From Paenibacillus sp. (GTDB taxonomy: Bacteria > Bacillota > Bacilli > Paenibacillales > YIM-B00363): a stretch of 64,000 nt of DNA. Location: positions 62,001 to 126,000 of the forward strand of contig NZ_DASQNA010000016.1 of the NCBI RefSeq assembly GCF_035645195.1, given 5' to 3'. Shown here one piece after another: positions 9,373 to 18,001 of the stretch (positions are counted from its first letter, which is position 1; each line of letters opens with the position of its first letter). A program made the position numbers and the translations under genes. Below the pieces are notes generated by a model. It was not told the DNA's origin. It searched no databases and was given only the letters and a program-made list of their open reading frames with translations.

Positions 9373-10113
9373 TTATCTAGCCGGCGTTTTCGCTTCGATA
9401 TCGCGAATCATTTCGTAGCTGTTAGGACCTTCCAGCTTCCGCTCGAAGTACAGCAAAATCCGCGACACCGTGATCGTCATGACCAAATACAGCACGCAGG
9501 CGACGAAGAACGATTCGAAATACCGAAAATTGTTGCCCGCCACCGATTTCGTTTGGAAAAACAGTTCCGAGACGGATATAACGTTCAAAACGGAAGTATC
9601 CTTAATATTGATGACGAATTGGTTGCCCGTCGCCGGCAAAATGTTGCGGATCACCTGCGGCAGCACGACGTTCCACATCGTTTGGAAATGGGTCATGCCG
9701 AGCGCATGCGCCGCTTCGAACTGCCCTTTGTCGATCGAGGCAATGCCGCCGCGGACGATCTCCGCCATATAGGCGCCTGTGTTGATCGAAACGATGAACA
9801 CAGCCGCCAACAGCCGATCCGCGTCGATGCCGAACGCCATGGCCGATCCGTAATAAATGACCATCGCCTGTACGATCATCGGCGTGCCGCGGAAAAATTC
9901 GATATACGCGACCCACAGCGCGTTGATGATTTTGAGCGCCGTCCGTTTCACGCCCCGCTCCGGCAGCGGAATCGTGCGAATGACGCCCGCCAGCAAGCCG
10001 ATGAGCGCGCCCAGAATCGTGCCGAGCAGCGCGATCCACAGCGTCGCGACCGCCCCTCGCAAAAACATGGGCCAATTATCAACGACGATCTTAACGATCC
10101 ATTCGAAGCTCAT
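9373..10113 (-). CDS. Amino-acid ABC transporter permease (likely lysine)
   Basis: 246-residue HisM/GlnP-type inner-membrane permease with about five membrane helices. The N-terminal half has [20 protein letters not shown] and the family motif is in [10 protein letters not shown]. The EAA cytoplasmic loop that contacts the ATPase is [20 protein letters not shown]. The start has an AGAGGAGG site. It lies 22 bases before the ATPase gene and 66 bases after the binding-protein gene, which is separated by a hairpin. The lysine assignment comes from the upstream riboswitch. Confidence 0.93.
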   Translation of the reverse strand: MSFEWIVKIVVDNWPMFLRGAVATLWIALLGTILGALIGLLAGVIRTIPLPERGVKRTALKIINALWVAYIEFFRGTPMIVQAMVIYYGSAMAFGIDADRLLAAVFIVSINTGAYMAEIVRGGIASIDKGQFEAAHALGMTHFQTMWNVVLPQVIRNILPATGNQFVINIKDTSVLNVISVSELFFQTKSVAGNNFRYFESFFVACVLYLVMTITVSRILLYFERKLEGPNSYEMIRDIEAKTPAR

Positions 10114-10130
10114 GTGTTGCCTCCTCTAAC

Positions 10131-10167
10131 CATAAAACCGACTGCAACAAGGAGCTGCAGCCGGTTC
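10131..10167 (-). terminator. Leaky terminator or processing hairpin within the ABC operon
   Basis: Arms AACCGGCTGCA and TGCAGTCGGTT run into a short T-rich stretch between the binding-protein and permease genes. Such hairpins commonly raise the ratio of binding protein to membrane components. Confidence 0.55.
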
Positions 10168-10179
10168 GTAATGTCGATA

Positions 10180-11028
10180 TTATTCTGCCGCCGGTTGATT
10201 TTGGATCGCCGCATCCATCAGGCGCGTGCGCTCCTCTTCCGAAATGCCCGCCAAAATTTCGTTGATCCGCGTCGCCAGCTCGCTGCCTTTCTTCAGGCCG
10301 ACGGCGATCGCCGTGTCGTCTTCGGAGGTTGCGAACCCTTCCTCGAACTCTACCATCGCGAAGTTGTCGTTAGCCGCCGATGCGCTCACCGCCTCCGGCC
10401 GCTCGGACACGTAGCCATCGATGACGCCGGACTCGAGCGCCACGCGCATCGCCGCGAAGTTGTCCATCGCCGGCTGCTTGTTCACGCCTTCGATTTGGTC
10501 GATGACGGAGTAATGGAATGTATTCAATTGTGCCGTCACTTTCGCGCCTTTGAAGTCCTGAATCGACTTCGCCGTTTCGAACGGGCTGCCTTTTTTCACG
10601 ACCATGACCAAGTGGGACTTGTAGTAGTTATCCGTGAAATCGATCGTTTCCTTGCGCTCCGCCGTCGGCGACATGCCCGCGATGATCGCGTCGATTTTGC
10701 CGGATACGAGCGCGGGAACGAGGCCGTCCCACTCCGTTTTGACGATGACCAGCTCTTTGCCCAGGCCTTCGGCGATTTTCTTCGCGATTTCGACGTCGTA
10801 TCCGCCGGCGTATTCCGCGCTGCCTTCGATTTGGACCGCGCCGTTCGAATCGTCCGACTGCGTCCAGTTGAACGGAGCGTAAGCCGCTTCCAGTCCGACT
10901 TTGAACGTGCCGTTCCCTTCCTCGGCCGGTGCCGTCGCCGCCGGGCTTTCGCTCGCGCCGCCGCCGCAGCCCGCCAATACGAGAAGCACGGAAATCATAA
11001 GTGCCGCTACAGATGTCTTCATTTTCAT
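10180..11028 (-). CDS. Amino-acid ABC transporter substrate-binding lipoprotein (likely lysine)
   Basis: Type II periplasmic binding lipoprotein of about 282 residues. A lipoprotein signal ends in LVLAGC, followed by a low-complexity linker and the SBP_bac_3 core (FKVGLEAAYAPFNW, GGYDVEIAKKIAEGLGKEL, VSGKIDAIIAGMSPT). The start is the ATG at 11028 with GAGAAGGA before it. The open frame continues 61 codons upstream, but that stretch overlaps the riboswitch terminator and is not plausible protein. The lysine riboswitch directly upstream makes this probably a lysine-binding protein, repressed when lysine is plentiful. Confidence 0.93.
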   Translation of the reverse strand: MKMKTSVAALMISVLLVLAGCGGGASESPAATAPAEEGNGTFKVGLEAAYAPFNWTQSDDSNGAVQIEGSAEYAGGYDVEIAKKIAEGLGKELVIVKTEWDGLVPALVSGKIDAIIAGMSPTAERKETIDFTDNYYKSHLVMVVKKGSPFETAKSIQDFKGAKVTAQLNTFHYSVIDQIEGVNKQPAMDNFAAMRVALESGVIDGYVSERPEAVSASAANDNFAMVEFEEGFATSEDDTAIAVGLKKGSELATRINEILAGISEEERTRLMDAAIQNQPAAE

Positions 11029-11069
11029 TGTGATCCTTCTCCCCTTGAATGATATTATTGTCCACTGAT

Positions 11070-11104
11070 CAAAACAAAAGCGGCCTGAGATCGACTCAGG
11101 CCGC
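11070..11104 (-). terminator. Riboswitch expression-platform terminator
   Basis: A perfect 10-base stem (GCGGCCTGAG with CTCAGGCCGC) is followed by TTTTGTTTTG on the minus strand. It lies between the lysine aptamer and the first gene, so it is the likely regulated attenuator. Confidence 0.85.
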
Positions 11105-11131
11105 GTAAGCGCCCAAAATCCCTCTCTTCCC

Positions 11132-11318
11132 CAATGAGATAGCGCAACTTCGCGAACCGGGACGTCCGCGAAGACAGTTCTGCAGCTCTTAACTGCAGAC
11201 CCAGCGCACAAGAGCCGAGCTTTCCTTGCGCGCTTCGGCGATATGTCCTTCTCCCTAGCATCTTCGCTGCTCCAACTCCGCTAAAGACTGTTACATATCG
11301 CGCCTCTACCCCACTAAT
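11132..11318 (-). promoter_or_regulatory. Lysine riboswitch (L-box) aptamer
   Basis: Read on the minus strand, the leader contains the conserved L-box blocks in order: GGTAGAGGCGCG, a stem whose 3' side reads ATATCGCCGAAGCGCG, GCGCTGGGTCTGCAG, a CTGCAG hairpin ending in AACTGTC, a CTTCGCG/CGCGAAG stem, and GCTATCTC, which pairs with the GGTAG block to close P1. A terminator follows. These blocks match the B. subtilis lysC L-box as I remember it. Lysine binding should favour the terminator and shut off the downstream transporter. Boundaries are approximate. Confidence 0.88.
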
Positions 11319-11350
11319 GAAAAGTGAGGTTCTATGAAATTATGAAATAA

Positions 11351-11379
11351 AGTCTACAATCTCGATATAGTTCTGTCAA
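11351..11379 (-). promoter_or_regulatory. Promoter of the lysine transporter operon
   Basis: Minus-strand -35 TTGACA (11374-11379), 17-base spacer and -10 TAGACT (11351-11356). Transcription would start about 25 bases before the riboswitch aptamer. The rest of 11380-11470 shows nothing recognisable. Confidence 0.75.
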
Positions 11380-11473
11380 CCTAAGTAAAGCTGGAAAGCC
11401 GCGGCCGAAAGCCTACGACGGTAAGCCCGGGCACCCGCGGCACGCACCCGGGCCGGCACTCCAAGAACGAAAG

Positions 11474-11494
11474 CAAGGCGCCCTCCAGGCGCCC
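11474..11494 (-). terminator. Probable terminator after the SRPBCC gene
   Basis: GGCGCC arms with a short loop are followed by TTGCTTTC on the minus strand, about 13 bases after the SRPBCC stop. The T tract is weak. Confidence 0.5.
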
Positions 11495-11506
11495 CGCACG
11501 TTCCCC

Positions 11507-11959
11507 TCATTTCGCCTTGCCATGCCGGCTCTCGAGAATCCGCTTCGCTTCCTGCAGATCCTTCAGATTCGCTTTCCGCATCGCCGCCGCCATGAGCGGA
11601 GCGAAGAGCTTGAAGAATGCGCCGGGCTCCCCGCGATTCCGAAGCTTCATCCGCGTGCCCCCGTCGCCGGCGTCGCTCCACTCGTACGTCGTCTCCATCG
11701 GGAACGGGCCTTCCGCCGTGCGCATGACCAGCTTTTCCGAGCGGACGTATTCCGCGACCTCGTTTACATACACGAGCTCGCGGCCTAAGAAGCGCGCTTT
11801 GAATGCGATTCGCGTGCCGACTTGCAGCGGTTTCGGCGTCCGCCACTCCGCGCTCCGGATATTCTTATACCATTCCGGCGCGCGGTCCGGGTCGGCTGTA
11901 TAGGCGGCTGCTTCGTCGCGGGGACATTGAATGACGATTTCCGTTCGGACGTCGACCAC
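11507..11959 (-). CDS. SRPBCC (polyketide cyclase/START-like) family protein
   Basis: About 150 residues with the lipid- or ligand-binding START-like fold: an early VRTEIVIQCPRDEAAAYTAD, a central YVNEVAEYV and TTYEWSDAGDGGTRM, and a long C-terminal helix (FAPLMAAAMRKANLKDL). The start is probably the GTG at 11959, six bases after GGAGGT. The in-frame upstream extension of 30 codons has no family features. The gene stands alone. Family members bind small hydrophobic ligands or act as cyclases, and the function here is unknown. Confidence 0.8.
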   Translation of the reverse strand: MVDVRTEIVIQCPRDEAAAYTADPDRAPEWYKNIRSAEWRTPKPLQVGTRIAFKARFLGRELVYVNEVAEYVRSEKLVMRTAEGPFPMETTYEWSDAGDGGTRMKLRNRGEPGAFFKLFAPLMAAAMRKANLKDLQEAKRILESRHGKAK

Positions 11960-12019
11960 CGGAACACCTCCAGCAAAAATGAGCTTTATTATATCTTGCC
12001 CGCGGCTCCCCGAACAAAC

Positions 12020-12050
12020 AATGCCCCGCGGGATTTCCCCGCGAGGCATC
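12020..12050 (-). terminator. Intrinsic terminator after the acetylesterase gene
   Basis: A 13-base GC-rich stem (ATGCCTCGCGGGG with CCCGCGGGGCAT) is followed by TTGTTTGTTC on the minus strand, just after the stop at 12065. Confidence 0.8.
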
Positions 12051-12064
12051 GAACCTTCCCGCTC

Positions 12065-13246
12065 CTATTCTGCAAAACCGTCCAGCTGCTGCCTCTTCAA
12101 ATCCTTCACGACCAGATCCGCCAATACCATGGCGCCGTCGCGGTTGAAGTGGAGCCAATCCCCCGTCTTATACAGCAGCGTGGTTTCCTCCGGCCCGATC
12201 TGCGTGAAATACGCCGAGCTTAGCACGTTCAGGTCGACGAGATGCACGCCCTGCTCCTGCGCCAAGGCGATCGTCGCATGCCGGTAAAAATCTTCCTCCG
12301 CGTAATGCACCACGTTCGTCCCTTGCGTCGTCCAGCTGATGGCGCGCCCCTGCGGCGTCACGAGCACGACCGCCGCCCCCTTCGCCTTGACCGCCTTCAC
12401 GATGTCCCGCATATAACTGGCGAACTGCTCCTCCGAATACCGCTTCTCATCGTTGATACCCATCTCGAGCAGGAAATAATCGCCCGGCTTGATATACTTA
12501 AGCACCGTGTCCAGCGGCCCGCCGTATAAGAACCCTTGCGCGACTTGACCGGCCGTGGCCATGTTCCGGACGACGAATTCGTCCAAGTTCACGAACTGCG
12601 GCAGCACCTGTCCCCACCCGACCAATTCGTCGCTGTCCTTCGGATAATAGTTCGCCACGGTCGAATCGCCGCCGACCCAAATCGTACGAGGCATCTCATG
12701 GCTGTTCGACACCTTCGTAATTTCCAGCGCCGACAACGTATAAGCGGAGCCCCCCGCCCCGGCGGTGACGATCACGTTCAGTTGCCCGTCCTTCACCGGG
12801 ATCAGCACGGCGTCGGACACTCCGTTGCCGGTCATATTCATGATTTGATAGACGCCTTCCGCCGCCACGCTCGAGCGGTTCGTGTCGCCTAAGGTGAACT
12901 CGACGTGGTAAAGCCCGTTCTGCAGATCCACATTGAACGTGTTCGTGCTCGTCACGCCGGTCTGCAGGAACTGCACGGCATCGCTGCCGGCGCCGGTTCC
13001 GGATGCGGCCACGTTCGCTATGAGCTCCGGATGCTGGAATCCGTAGCCAACGAACGGAGAGTACAAGTCGGAAGCGCCTACGCCGATATACCCCGGCTCG
13101 ACCGGGCCGGCGCCGAAATCGAATTTGTACGCGGTCGGCGTCGAGAACGCTTGCGCCGTCTCCGCGCCGTCCCCGACGCCGACGGACATCGCCCCCAAAG
13201 CGAGCGCGGCCGACAGCAGCGAAATGATTCCTTTTTTCTTCATCAT
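12065..13246 (-). CDS. Secreted rhamnogalacturonan acetylesterase-like SGNH hydrolase
   Basis: 393 residues with a Sec signal peptide (positively charged start, hydrophobic stretch to about residue 33). Residues 38-185 are a beta-rich accessory module beginning YKFDFGAGPVEPGYIGV, of the sort found before rhamnogalacturonan esterases. The catalytic domain shows the SGNH blocks: GGDST with the nucleophile serine near residue 195, MGIND with the block III asparagine, and DWLHFN with the catalytic Asp-His pair. The expected role is removal of acetyl groups from pectin side chains outside the cell. The ribosome binding site is AAAGGAGG. Monocistronic between terminators. Confidence 0.88.
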   Translation of the reverse strand: MMKKKGIISLLSAALALGAMSVGVGDGAETAQAFSTPTAYKFDFGAGPVEPGYIGVGASDLYSPFVGYGFQHPELIANVAASGTGAGSDAVQFLQTGVTSTNTFNVDLQNGLYHVEFTLGDTNRSSVAAEGVYQIMNMTGNGVSDAVLIPVKDGQLNVIVTAGAGGSAYTLSALEITKVSNSHEMPRTIWVGGDSTVANYYPKDSDELVGWGQVLPQFVNLDEFVVRNMATAGQVAQGFLYGGPLDTVLKYIKPGDYFLLEMGINDEKRYSEEQFASYMRDIVKAVKAKGAAVVLVTPQGRAISWTTQGTNVVHYAEEDFYRHATIALAQEQGVHLVDLNVLSSAYFTQIGPEETTLLYKTGDWLHFNRDGAMVLADLVVKDLKRQQLDGFAE

Positions 13247-13336
13247 TACATCCTCCTTTGGTATTGAAGATCCCTTTCGGTTACTTCCATCTTCGAACGA
13301 GCAGCCCGCCCGCGTCTATGACACATTTTTGCGAAC

Positions 13337-13365
13337 GAAAAAAGCCCCGCGCGAAGCGGAGGCTC
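13337..13365 (-). terminator. Intrinsic terminator of the OmpR-type two-component operon
   Basis: Arms AGCCTCCGC and GCGGGGCT around a TTCG loop are followed by six T residues on the minus strand, downstream of the kinase stop. Confidence 0.8.
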
Positions 13366-13433
13366 GTAGATCGAACGGTACATTTTCGTCGTTTTTTCCA
13401 TTTTTCGCCCGCGGGCTGCCCGCCGGTGTTTCG

Positions 13434-15626
13434 TTAGGCCGCGGGCAGCGCGACGGTCACCTTGAACAAATCCCCGTCCACTTCAAGCTCCAGGCTTCCG
13501 TCGTGCAGATCGACGATCGACTTGGCGATGGCGAGACCGAGTCCGGATCCTTCCGTATGCCGGGAGGCGTCGCCGCGCTTGAACCGTTCGAACAGCTCGT
13601 CGACGTTATCGCTCAGCTCGTATTTCGACACGTTCTTGAAGACGATGTCCGTTTGATGCGGGGAGATCTTCATCGTAATGTACACTCGGGTGTGTTCCAT
13701 CGCGTATTTCAGACAGTTGCCGATCAGGTTGTCGAACACGCGCCACAACTTGGGCCCGTCGACAAGGGCGAGCGCCGGTTCGTCCGGCAGCGACACCCGA
13801 AACTGCGCATCGGATTGCTGCATCGCCTCGCTGTGCTCCGCCAGCGCCTGCTGAAGCAGCTGCACGAGGTCGACCTTTTCCTTCTCCAGCTGAATATGCC
13901 CGCTGGCCATTTTGCTCGCCTCGAACAAGTCGTCGATCAGCGCCTTGAGACGCTGCGACTTCCGGTCGATGATCTCGATATACGCGTTCCGCTCCTCCGC
14001 CGGCAGTTCCGGATGTTTGAGCAGCTCCGTGTAAGTGATGATCGACGTGAGCGGCGTTCGCAGATCGTGGCTGACGTTCGTGATCAGCTCCGTTTTCAAC
14101 CGCTCGCTTTTCGCTTGCTCCGTCCGGGACGATTTCACCTTCTGCTTCAAGACGTTGACATGTCCGGCCAGCGCGGCGAGAACCGAGCTCCCTTTGACGG
14201 GCAAGTCCGGCTCGAGCTGACCTTCGGCAAGTCGGGCGACGTGTACGGCGATCTGATTGAAATAGCCGATGCGCTTCACGACCAGCCATAACGCCGGAAC
14301 ACCGATGACGACGAACAACGGAAAATAGATGAGAACGCCTTCGGGCTCCATGATGACCGGAACGACGCCGAAGCCGAAGCCGAATGCGATCGCCAGCAGC
14401 AGCATCGTCTGAAATGCGATGGACTTGATCAACAAGGCCGCCTTCACCCGCCGGTATCCCCGGCATACCAGCGCATGGCTCCACGCTTCGCGAAGGGCAG
14501 ACAGACTCCTCAGCTCTTCCCGGAGCAGCTTGCCTTGGACGATAACGAGCGCGAGGAAGATCGCGGTGAAGATCAGCACAACGACCGATTGCCCGATCAT
14601 CGCCTCGGCCCCTCGATAGAGGAAGGCGTCGTCCGCGGAAAATAGCAGCACTAGCAAGACGATCGCCGCGACCCCAAAGCTAAGGAAGCGGATATCCAGC
14701 GGGATTCTGCGGTAGAACGGTTCCAGCCGCTCGATGTTCACCCTCGCGCGGGCGCCGCATTTTCGGCGGAGCATGATGCTGCCTCCGAGGGCTGCCAATC
14801 CGGAAATCGAGTACAGTAAGAACGCTGTTTGCTCCGCCTGAAAACCGTTGTAACTGATCATTACGTCGCTCGTCGGCGGCGCCGACTTCAGCACCCCAAT
14901 CTCCCCTTCGAATGGTCCGGGGGGCTTGGGAACGAGATGCCCTCCTTGGATATAGAAACGGTAAGGACGGCCCGCCGTCGACAACGACGCATAGCGTTGA
15001 ACGTACCGCATGTCCTCATCATGCAGCTCCGCTCCCGCGCCGTCCTCGCTCTGCACATTGGTGTAGACGATCCCGGACTCGACGTCCTTCAGGCGATACG
15101 CGAACGCGGACCGAAGCTTCATATATTCTCCTCGAAGATGCTCTTTCTCGCGGTAGTAAGCGTCGATCTCCCTTTCCTTCTCCGCAACGATCAGCATCCT
15201 CGCATACTCGTCGCTTCTGAACAGCTCCGTAAGGTCCTCGATGCGCCGCTCCAATTCTGCAGTATACAATTCGGCGATCTCTTCGTCGCCCGCCCCCAAC
15301 GCCTCCGTGATGCGGGGGTCGTACTCCTCCTTCAAAGCCGCCAGCCTCTGGGACAAGTCTCCTTCCCGGAAGCGGTACTCTTCGATCTCAAGAGGCGTCA
15401 CCTCGATCTGCCGCTTCGCCTCGCGAATGGGCAGATCCTGCAGCTCAAATACGGTCAAATAATCGATCAATTTATCCAGTTGAGACTGAAAATCGGCGGT
15501 ATGAAAATAATTCTTTCGCGCGTAATCGCCCGCATCCGTCGCCACGGTGACGATCGCGCTGCAGCCGAACGCGAACAAAAAAATCCAAGCGGCCAGGATC
15601 GCTCTACTTTTCCATTTTGTATCCAA
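13434..15626 (-). CDS. Transmembrane sensor histidine kinase (HisKA/HATPase)
   Basis: 730 residues. An N-terminal membrane helix (about 9-30) leads into an extracellular, helix-rich, highly charged domain of about 250 residues. Several further membrane helices (about 255-275, 308-330, 338-360, 390-440) precede a HAMP-like linker. The kinase core has NVSHDLRTPLTSIITYTEL with the phosphorylated histidine, then DNLIGNCLKYA and GSGLGLAIAKSIV. The start is a TTG at 15626 inside the end of the response regulator gene (23-base overlap), which implies coupled translation. It pairs with the OmpR-type regulator upstream. The signal is unknown. The multi-helix middle is longer than in typical WalK or PhoR kinases. 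Confidence 0.88.
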   Translation of the reverse strand: MDTKWKSRAILAAWIFLFAFGCSAIVTVATDAGDYARKNYFHTADFQSQLDKLIDYLTVFELQDLPIREAKRQIEVTPLEIEEYRFREGDLSQRLAALKEEYDPRITEALGAGDEEIAELYTAELERRIEDLTELFRSDEYARMLIVAEKEREIDAYYREKEHLRGEYMKLRSAFAYRLKDVESGIVYTNVQSEDGAGAELHDEDMRYVQRYASLSTAGRPYRFYIQGGHLVPKPPGPFEGEIGVLKSAPPTSDVMISYNGFQAEQTAFLLYSISGLAALGGSIMLRRKCGARARVNIERLEPFYRRIPLDIRFLSFGVAAIVLLVLLFSADDAFLYRGAEAMIGQSVVVLIFTAIFLALVIVQGKLLREELRSLSALREAWSHALVCRGYRRVKAALLIKSIAFQTMLLLAIAFGFGFGVVPVIMEPEGVLIYFPLFVVIGVPALWLVVKRIGYFNQIAVHVARLAEGQLEPDLPVKGSSVLAALAGHVNVLKQKVKSSRTEQAKSERLKTELITNVSHDLRTPLTSIITYTELLKHPELPAEERNAYIEIIDRKSQRLKALIDDLFEASKMASGHIQLEKEKVDLVQLLQQALAEHSEAMQQSDAQFRVSLPDEPALALVDGPKLWRVFDNLIGNCLKYAMEHTRVYITMKISPHQTDIVFKNVSKYELSDNVDELFERFKRGDASRHTEGSGLGLAIAKSIVDLHDGSLELEVDGDLFKVTVALPAA

Positions 15627-16296
15627 TGCCCCATACCACCTTTACATACCTCGGATTTTTCGGATCGATTTCGATTTTCTCCCGGATTTTCCGAATATGT
15701 ACCGCCACCGTGTTTTCCGCGTTGAAGCCGGGCTCCTTCCATACGCGCTCGTAAATCTCGTTGATCGAAAACACCCGGCCGGCGTTTAACATCAGCAGCT
15801 CTACGATTTTATATTCGATCGGCGTCAGCCTCACCGGCTCGCCGTGGATCGCCACCTCTTTGGCGAACGGATCCAACGTCAGCCCGTTCAAATTGACCGT
15901 TTTGTTCTTCCCGTCGTAATGTCCCAAAGTGACGTACCTGCGCAGCTGCGACTTCACTCGAGCGATCAGCTCCAGCGGATTGAACGGCTTCGTGACGTAG
16001 TCGTCCGCTCCCACCTGAAGCCCCCATACTTTATCCGTGTCCTCGCTTTTCGCGCTGAGCATGATGATCGGGATGTTTTTCTTCTCCCGGATTTTGAACG
16101 TCGTCGTAATGCCGTCCTGCCTCGGCATCATGACGTCGAGAATGATCAAATGAATTTCCTGCTCGTTGAGCGTCTCGATCGCCTCGATGCCGTCCTTGGC
16201 TTTCACCACCGCGATACTTTCGTTCTTCAAATATATTTCGATCGCATCCCTGATGTCCTTGTCGTCGTCGACCACCAGCACGCGGTATTGGTTCAT
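15604..16296 (-). CDS. OmpR/PhoB-type response regulator
   Basis: 230 residues. A receiver domain (VLVVDDDKD; phosphoacceptor in LIILDVMMPRQDG; lysine in YVTKPF) is joined to a winged-helix DNA-binding domain (LTPIEYKIVELLMLNAGRVF, then VAVHIRKIREKIE). The ribosome binding site is GGAGGCG. First gene of an operon with the kinase at 13434. The direct repeats at 16385-16400 in its own promoter region may be its target, giving autoregulation. Confidence 0.93.
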   Translation of the reverse strand: MNQYRVLVVDDDKDIRDAIEIYLKNESIAVVKAKDGIEAIETLNEQEIHLIILDVMMPRQDGITTTFKIREKKNIPIIMLSAKSEDTDKVWGLQVGADDYVTKPFNPLELIARVKSQLRRYVTLGHYDGKNKTVNLNGLTLDPFAKEVAIHGEPVRLTPIEYKIVELLMLNAGRVFSINEIYERVWKEPGFNAENTVAVHIRKIREKIEIDPKNPRYVKVVWGIGYKMEK

Positions 16297-16384
16297 TGCG
16301 ACTCGCCTCCTTCCGCCATTGTTCTATAGTCTCTTAGATAATTCAATGATAACCTCCGGTTCGAAAGAAATAGGGAGAACAAAT

Positions 16385-16400
16385 CTTAAGGGTTTCTTAA
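16385..16400. promoter_or_regulatory. Candidate OmpR-type direct repeat
   Basis: Two CTTAA half sites spaced 11 bases apart lie about 90 bases upstream of the response regulator start. An 11-base period is typical of OmpR/PhoB-family binding. Suggestive only. Confidence 0.3.
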
Positions 16401-16487
16401 TTCTTCGCGGGACGAAAGAAAGAAACGCGCCCGGGCAGCTTCGCCCGCGGCGCGTCGGAGGGGTGGAACGTACAGTCTCGTCGCGTT

Positions 16488-16507
16488 GCATTGACTTCCG
16501 TCAATGC
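16488..16507. repeat. Perfect inverted repeat upstream of the DUF4386-like gene
   Basis: GCATTGAC and GTCAATGC flank a TTCC loop, 63 bases before the ATG at 16570. It could be an operator or an mRNA hairpin. There is no T run, so it is not a terminator on either strand. Confidence 0.5.
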
Positions 16508-16569
16508 GCGGCGGCGTCCTTCCGGTTATGATCGGTTCAAAAGAAACCGAAATCGGGAGGACATCTTCT

Positions 16570-17334
16570 ATGACGAACCTCGGCAACAATCCATCGACCG
16601 CGCGCGGCGCCGCCGTCGCGGGCGGCGTTTCGCTTCTGCTCATGGCGGCCGCGGCGGCGTTCGCATACGGCTTCGTCCATCAAAGCTTGATCGTCCCCGG
16701 CGATTCCGCCGCCACGCTTGACAACCTGCTCGCTTCGCCGGCCTTGTTCCGCGCAGGAATATTCGGCTGGCTCGTCATCCTCATCTGCGATATCGTCGCC
16801 GCTTGGGCCGTGTACCTCGTCCTCAAACCGGCTCATGCCGGCATTTCGCTGCTCGGCGCCTGGTTTCGGATCGGCTACGCGGCCATTCTCGGCGCCGCCC
16901 TTCTGAACTTGCTCGTCGTATCGCTTCTTGCGACACCTTCGGCGGAGACGCCGCTTCTCCCCCTCGAGCAAGCGCAGGCGTTGACGGCTTTGTTGCTGGC
17001 GGCCTTCGAGTCGTCTTGGTCGGCCGGCTTGATCGTCTTCGGCGCGCATCTCCTGCTCGTGAGTTATTTAACTTTCCGGTTGCCGGCTGTTCCGAAGTGG
17101 CTCAGCGCGCTGCTGCTCCTCGCCGCCGTCGGCTACTTGTCCATTCACTCGCTGCAGACGCTCTTTCCGCATAACGAAGGGTTCATCGCCATCTTAGAGT
17201 ACGTCTTCCTCGTCCCGATGACCGCGGGCGAGCTCGGCTTCGGCATCTGGCTGCTGTGGAAAGGAGGAAAAGGCCCGAAGCCGGAGGAATCTCGGCTTAC
17301 AGGCCTTGGCGGTCGTGCTGGAGACGCTTCTTGA
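16570..17334 (+). CDS. DUF4386-like integral membrane protein
   Basis: About 254 residues with six or seven hydrophobic helices (for example ARGAAVAGGVSLLLMAAAAA, LVILICDIVAAWAVYLVL, LLVSYLTFRL and LLLLAAVGYLSIHSL). The arrangement and the motif AGIFGWLVILICDIVAAWA resemble DUF4386 proteins. The ATG at 16570 follows GGGAGGA. A longer frame upstream lacks a site. The 3' end overlaps the convergent Crp-family gene by 38 bases. DUF4386 genes are often next to Crp-like regulators, which fits. Molecular function unknown. Confidence 0.8.
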   Translation: MTNLGNNPSTARGAAVAGGVSLLLMAAAAAFAYGFVHQSLIVPGDSAATLDNLLASPALFRAGIFGWLVILICDIVAAWAVYLVLKPAHAGISLLGAWFRIGYAAILGAALLNLLVVSLLATPSAETPLLPLEQAQALTALLLAAFESSWSAGLIVFGAHLLLVSYLTFRLPAVPKWLSALLLLAAVGYLSIHSLQTLFPHNEGFIAILEYVFLVPMTAGELGFGIWLLWKGGKGPKPEESRLTGLGGRAGDAS

Positions 17335-17887
17335 TTCGGCTCAACGATTCCGGCGTCATGCCGAGGTAGCTCGCGAGCTGGTGCTGGGGCACTCGATCGG
17401 CTAAGCCGGGACGCTTCTCCAGCAGGGCTTTGTACCGATCTTCGGGCGATGCGGCAATGAACGCGGCGAATTCATCCTGCATGTCGCTCAAGTGTTCCTC
17501 GACCATCTTGCGCGTCATCGATTCCAATTGGGAGTACTTCTCGAACATCGACGTTTCCTTATCGAGATCGCCGACGACCAACACGGCATTCTCCGTGCAG
17601 ACGAGCGAATACCCCGACGCTTGATCCGGTTTGTACCGATGGAACGCCGCGATCGCTTGTTCCTCCGTATAAAACTGCGTCGTCGTTTCTTTCCCCACTT
17701 CGTCAACGGTGAACTGCCTGACGCACCCTTGCAGTACGAAGTAGCACTTGGTCGGAACATCCCCTTGGCGGAGCAGCGTCGTCCCTTTCCGGTACTCCTC
17801 GATGCGGATGTCGTCGAGAACGGCGCGCTGTTCGTCCTCGCCCAGCGTTGTAAACCGGTCCATGTATTTCATTAATAAGTGCTTCAA
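17297..17887 (-). CDS. Crp/Fnr-family transcriptional regulator
   Basis: 196 residues. A cyclic-nucleotide-binding-like beta roll (TTLLRQGDVPTKCYFVLQG, then QFTVDEVGKETTTQFY) is followed by a dimer helix and a C-terminal helix-turn-helix (HQLASYLGMTPESLSRIKKR). The start is a TTG at 17887, six bases after GGGAGGG. It lacks the cysteines expected of an FNR iron-sulfur sensor and appears to belong to the small Crp-like group near DUF4386 genes. Convergent with, and overlapping, the membrane protein gene that it may control. Confidence 0.88.
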   Translation of the reverse strand: MKHLLMKYMDRFTTLGEDEQRAVLDDIRIEEYRKGTTLLRQGDVPTKCYFVLQGCVRQFTVDEVGKETTTQFYTEEQAIAAFHRYKPDQASGYSLVCTENAVLVVGDLDKETSMFEKYSQLESMTRKMVEEHLSDMQDEFAAFIAASPEDRYKALLEKRPGLADRVPQHQLASYLGMTPESLSRIKKRLQHDRQGL

Positions 17888-17908
17888 AGCCGGCCCTCCC
17901 GTTCAACA

Positions 17909-17920
17909 TTCCACGTGGAA
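17909..17920. promoter_or_regulatory. Palindromic operator candidate of the Crp-family gene
   Basis: TTCCACGTGGAA is a perfect 12-base palindrome 22 bases upstream of the TTG start. It is well placed for autoregulation by the dimeric regulator it precedes. Confidence 0.45.
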
Positions 17921-17970
17921 CAATTTATGACCCTAAATTTCATTATATTGCAAACCTGCGTCGAAAACCG

Positions 17971-18000
17971 AAAAAAAGAAGCTGCCGCAACAGCTTCTTC
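17971..18000 (-). terminator. Intrinsic terminator after the first MpsC-like gene
   Basis: Arms GAAGCTG and CAGCTTC are followed by seven T residues on the minus strand, adjacent to the stop at 18002. Confidence 0.85.
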
Positions 18001-18001
18001 T

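Noticed and set aside
9337-11052. 571-codon plus-strand open frame
   Set aside because: Antisense to the permease and binding-protein genes; Arg- and His-rich composition typical of a shadow frame.
15604-15626. Frameshift between response regulator and kinase
   Set aside because: Both proteins are complete with normal ends. The 23-base overlap with a TTG start is ordinary coupling.
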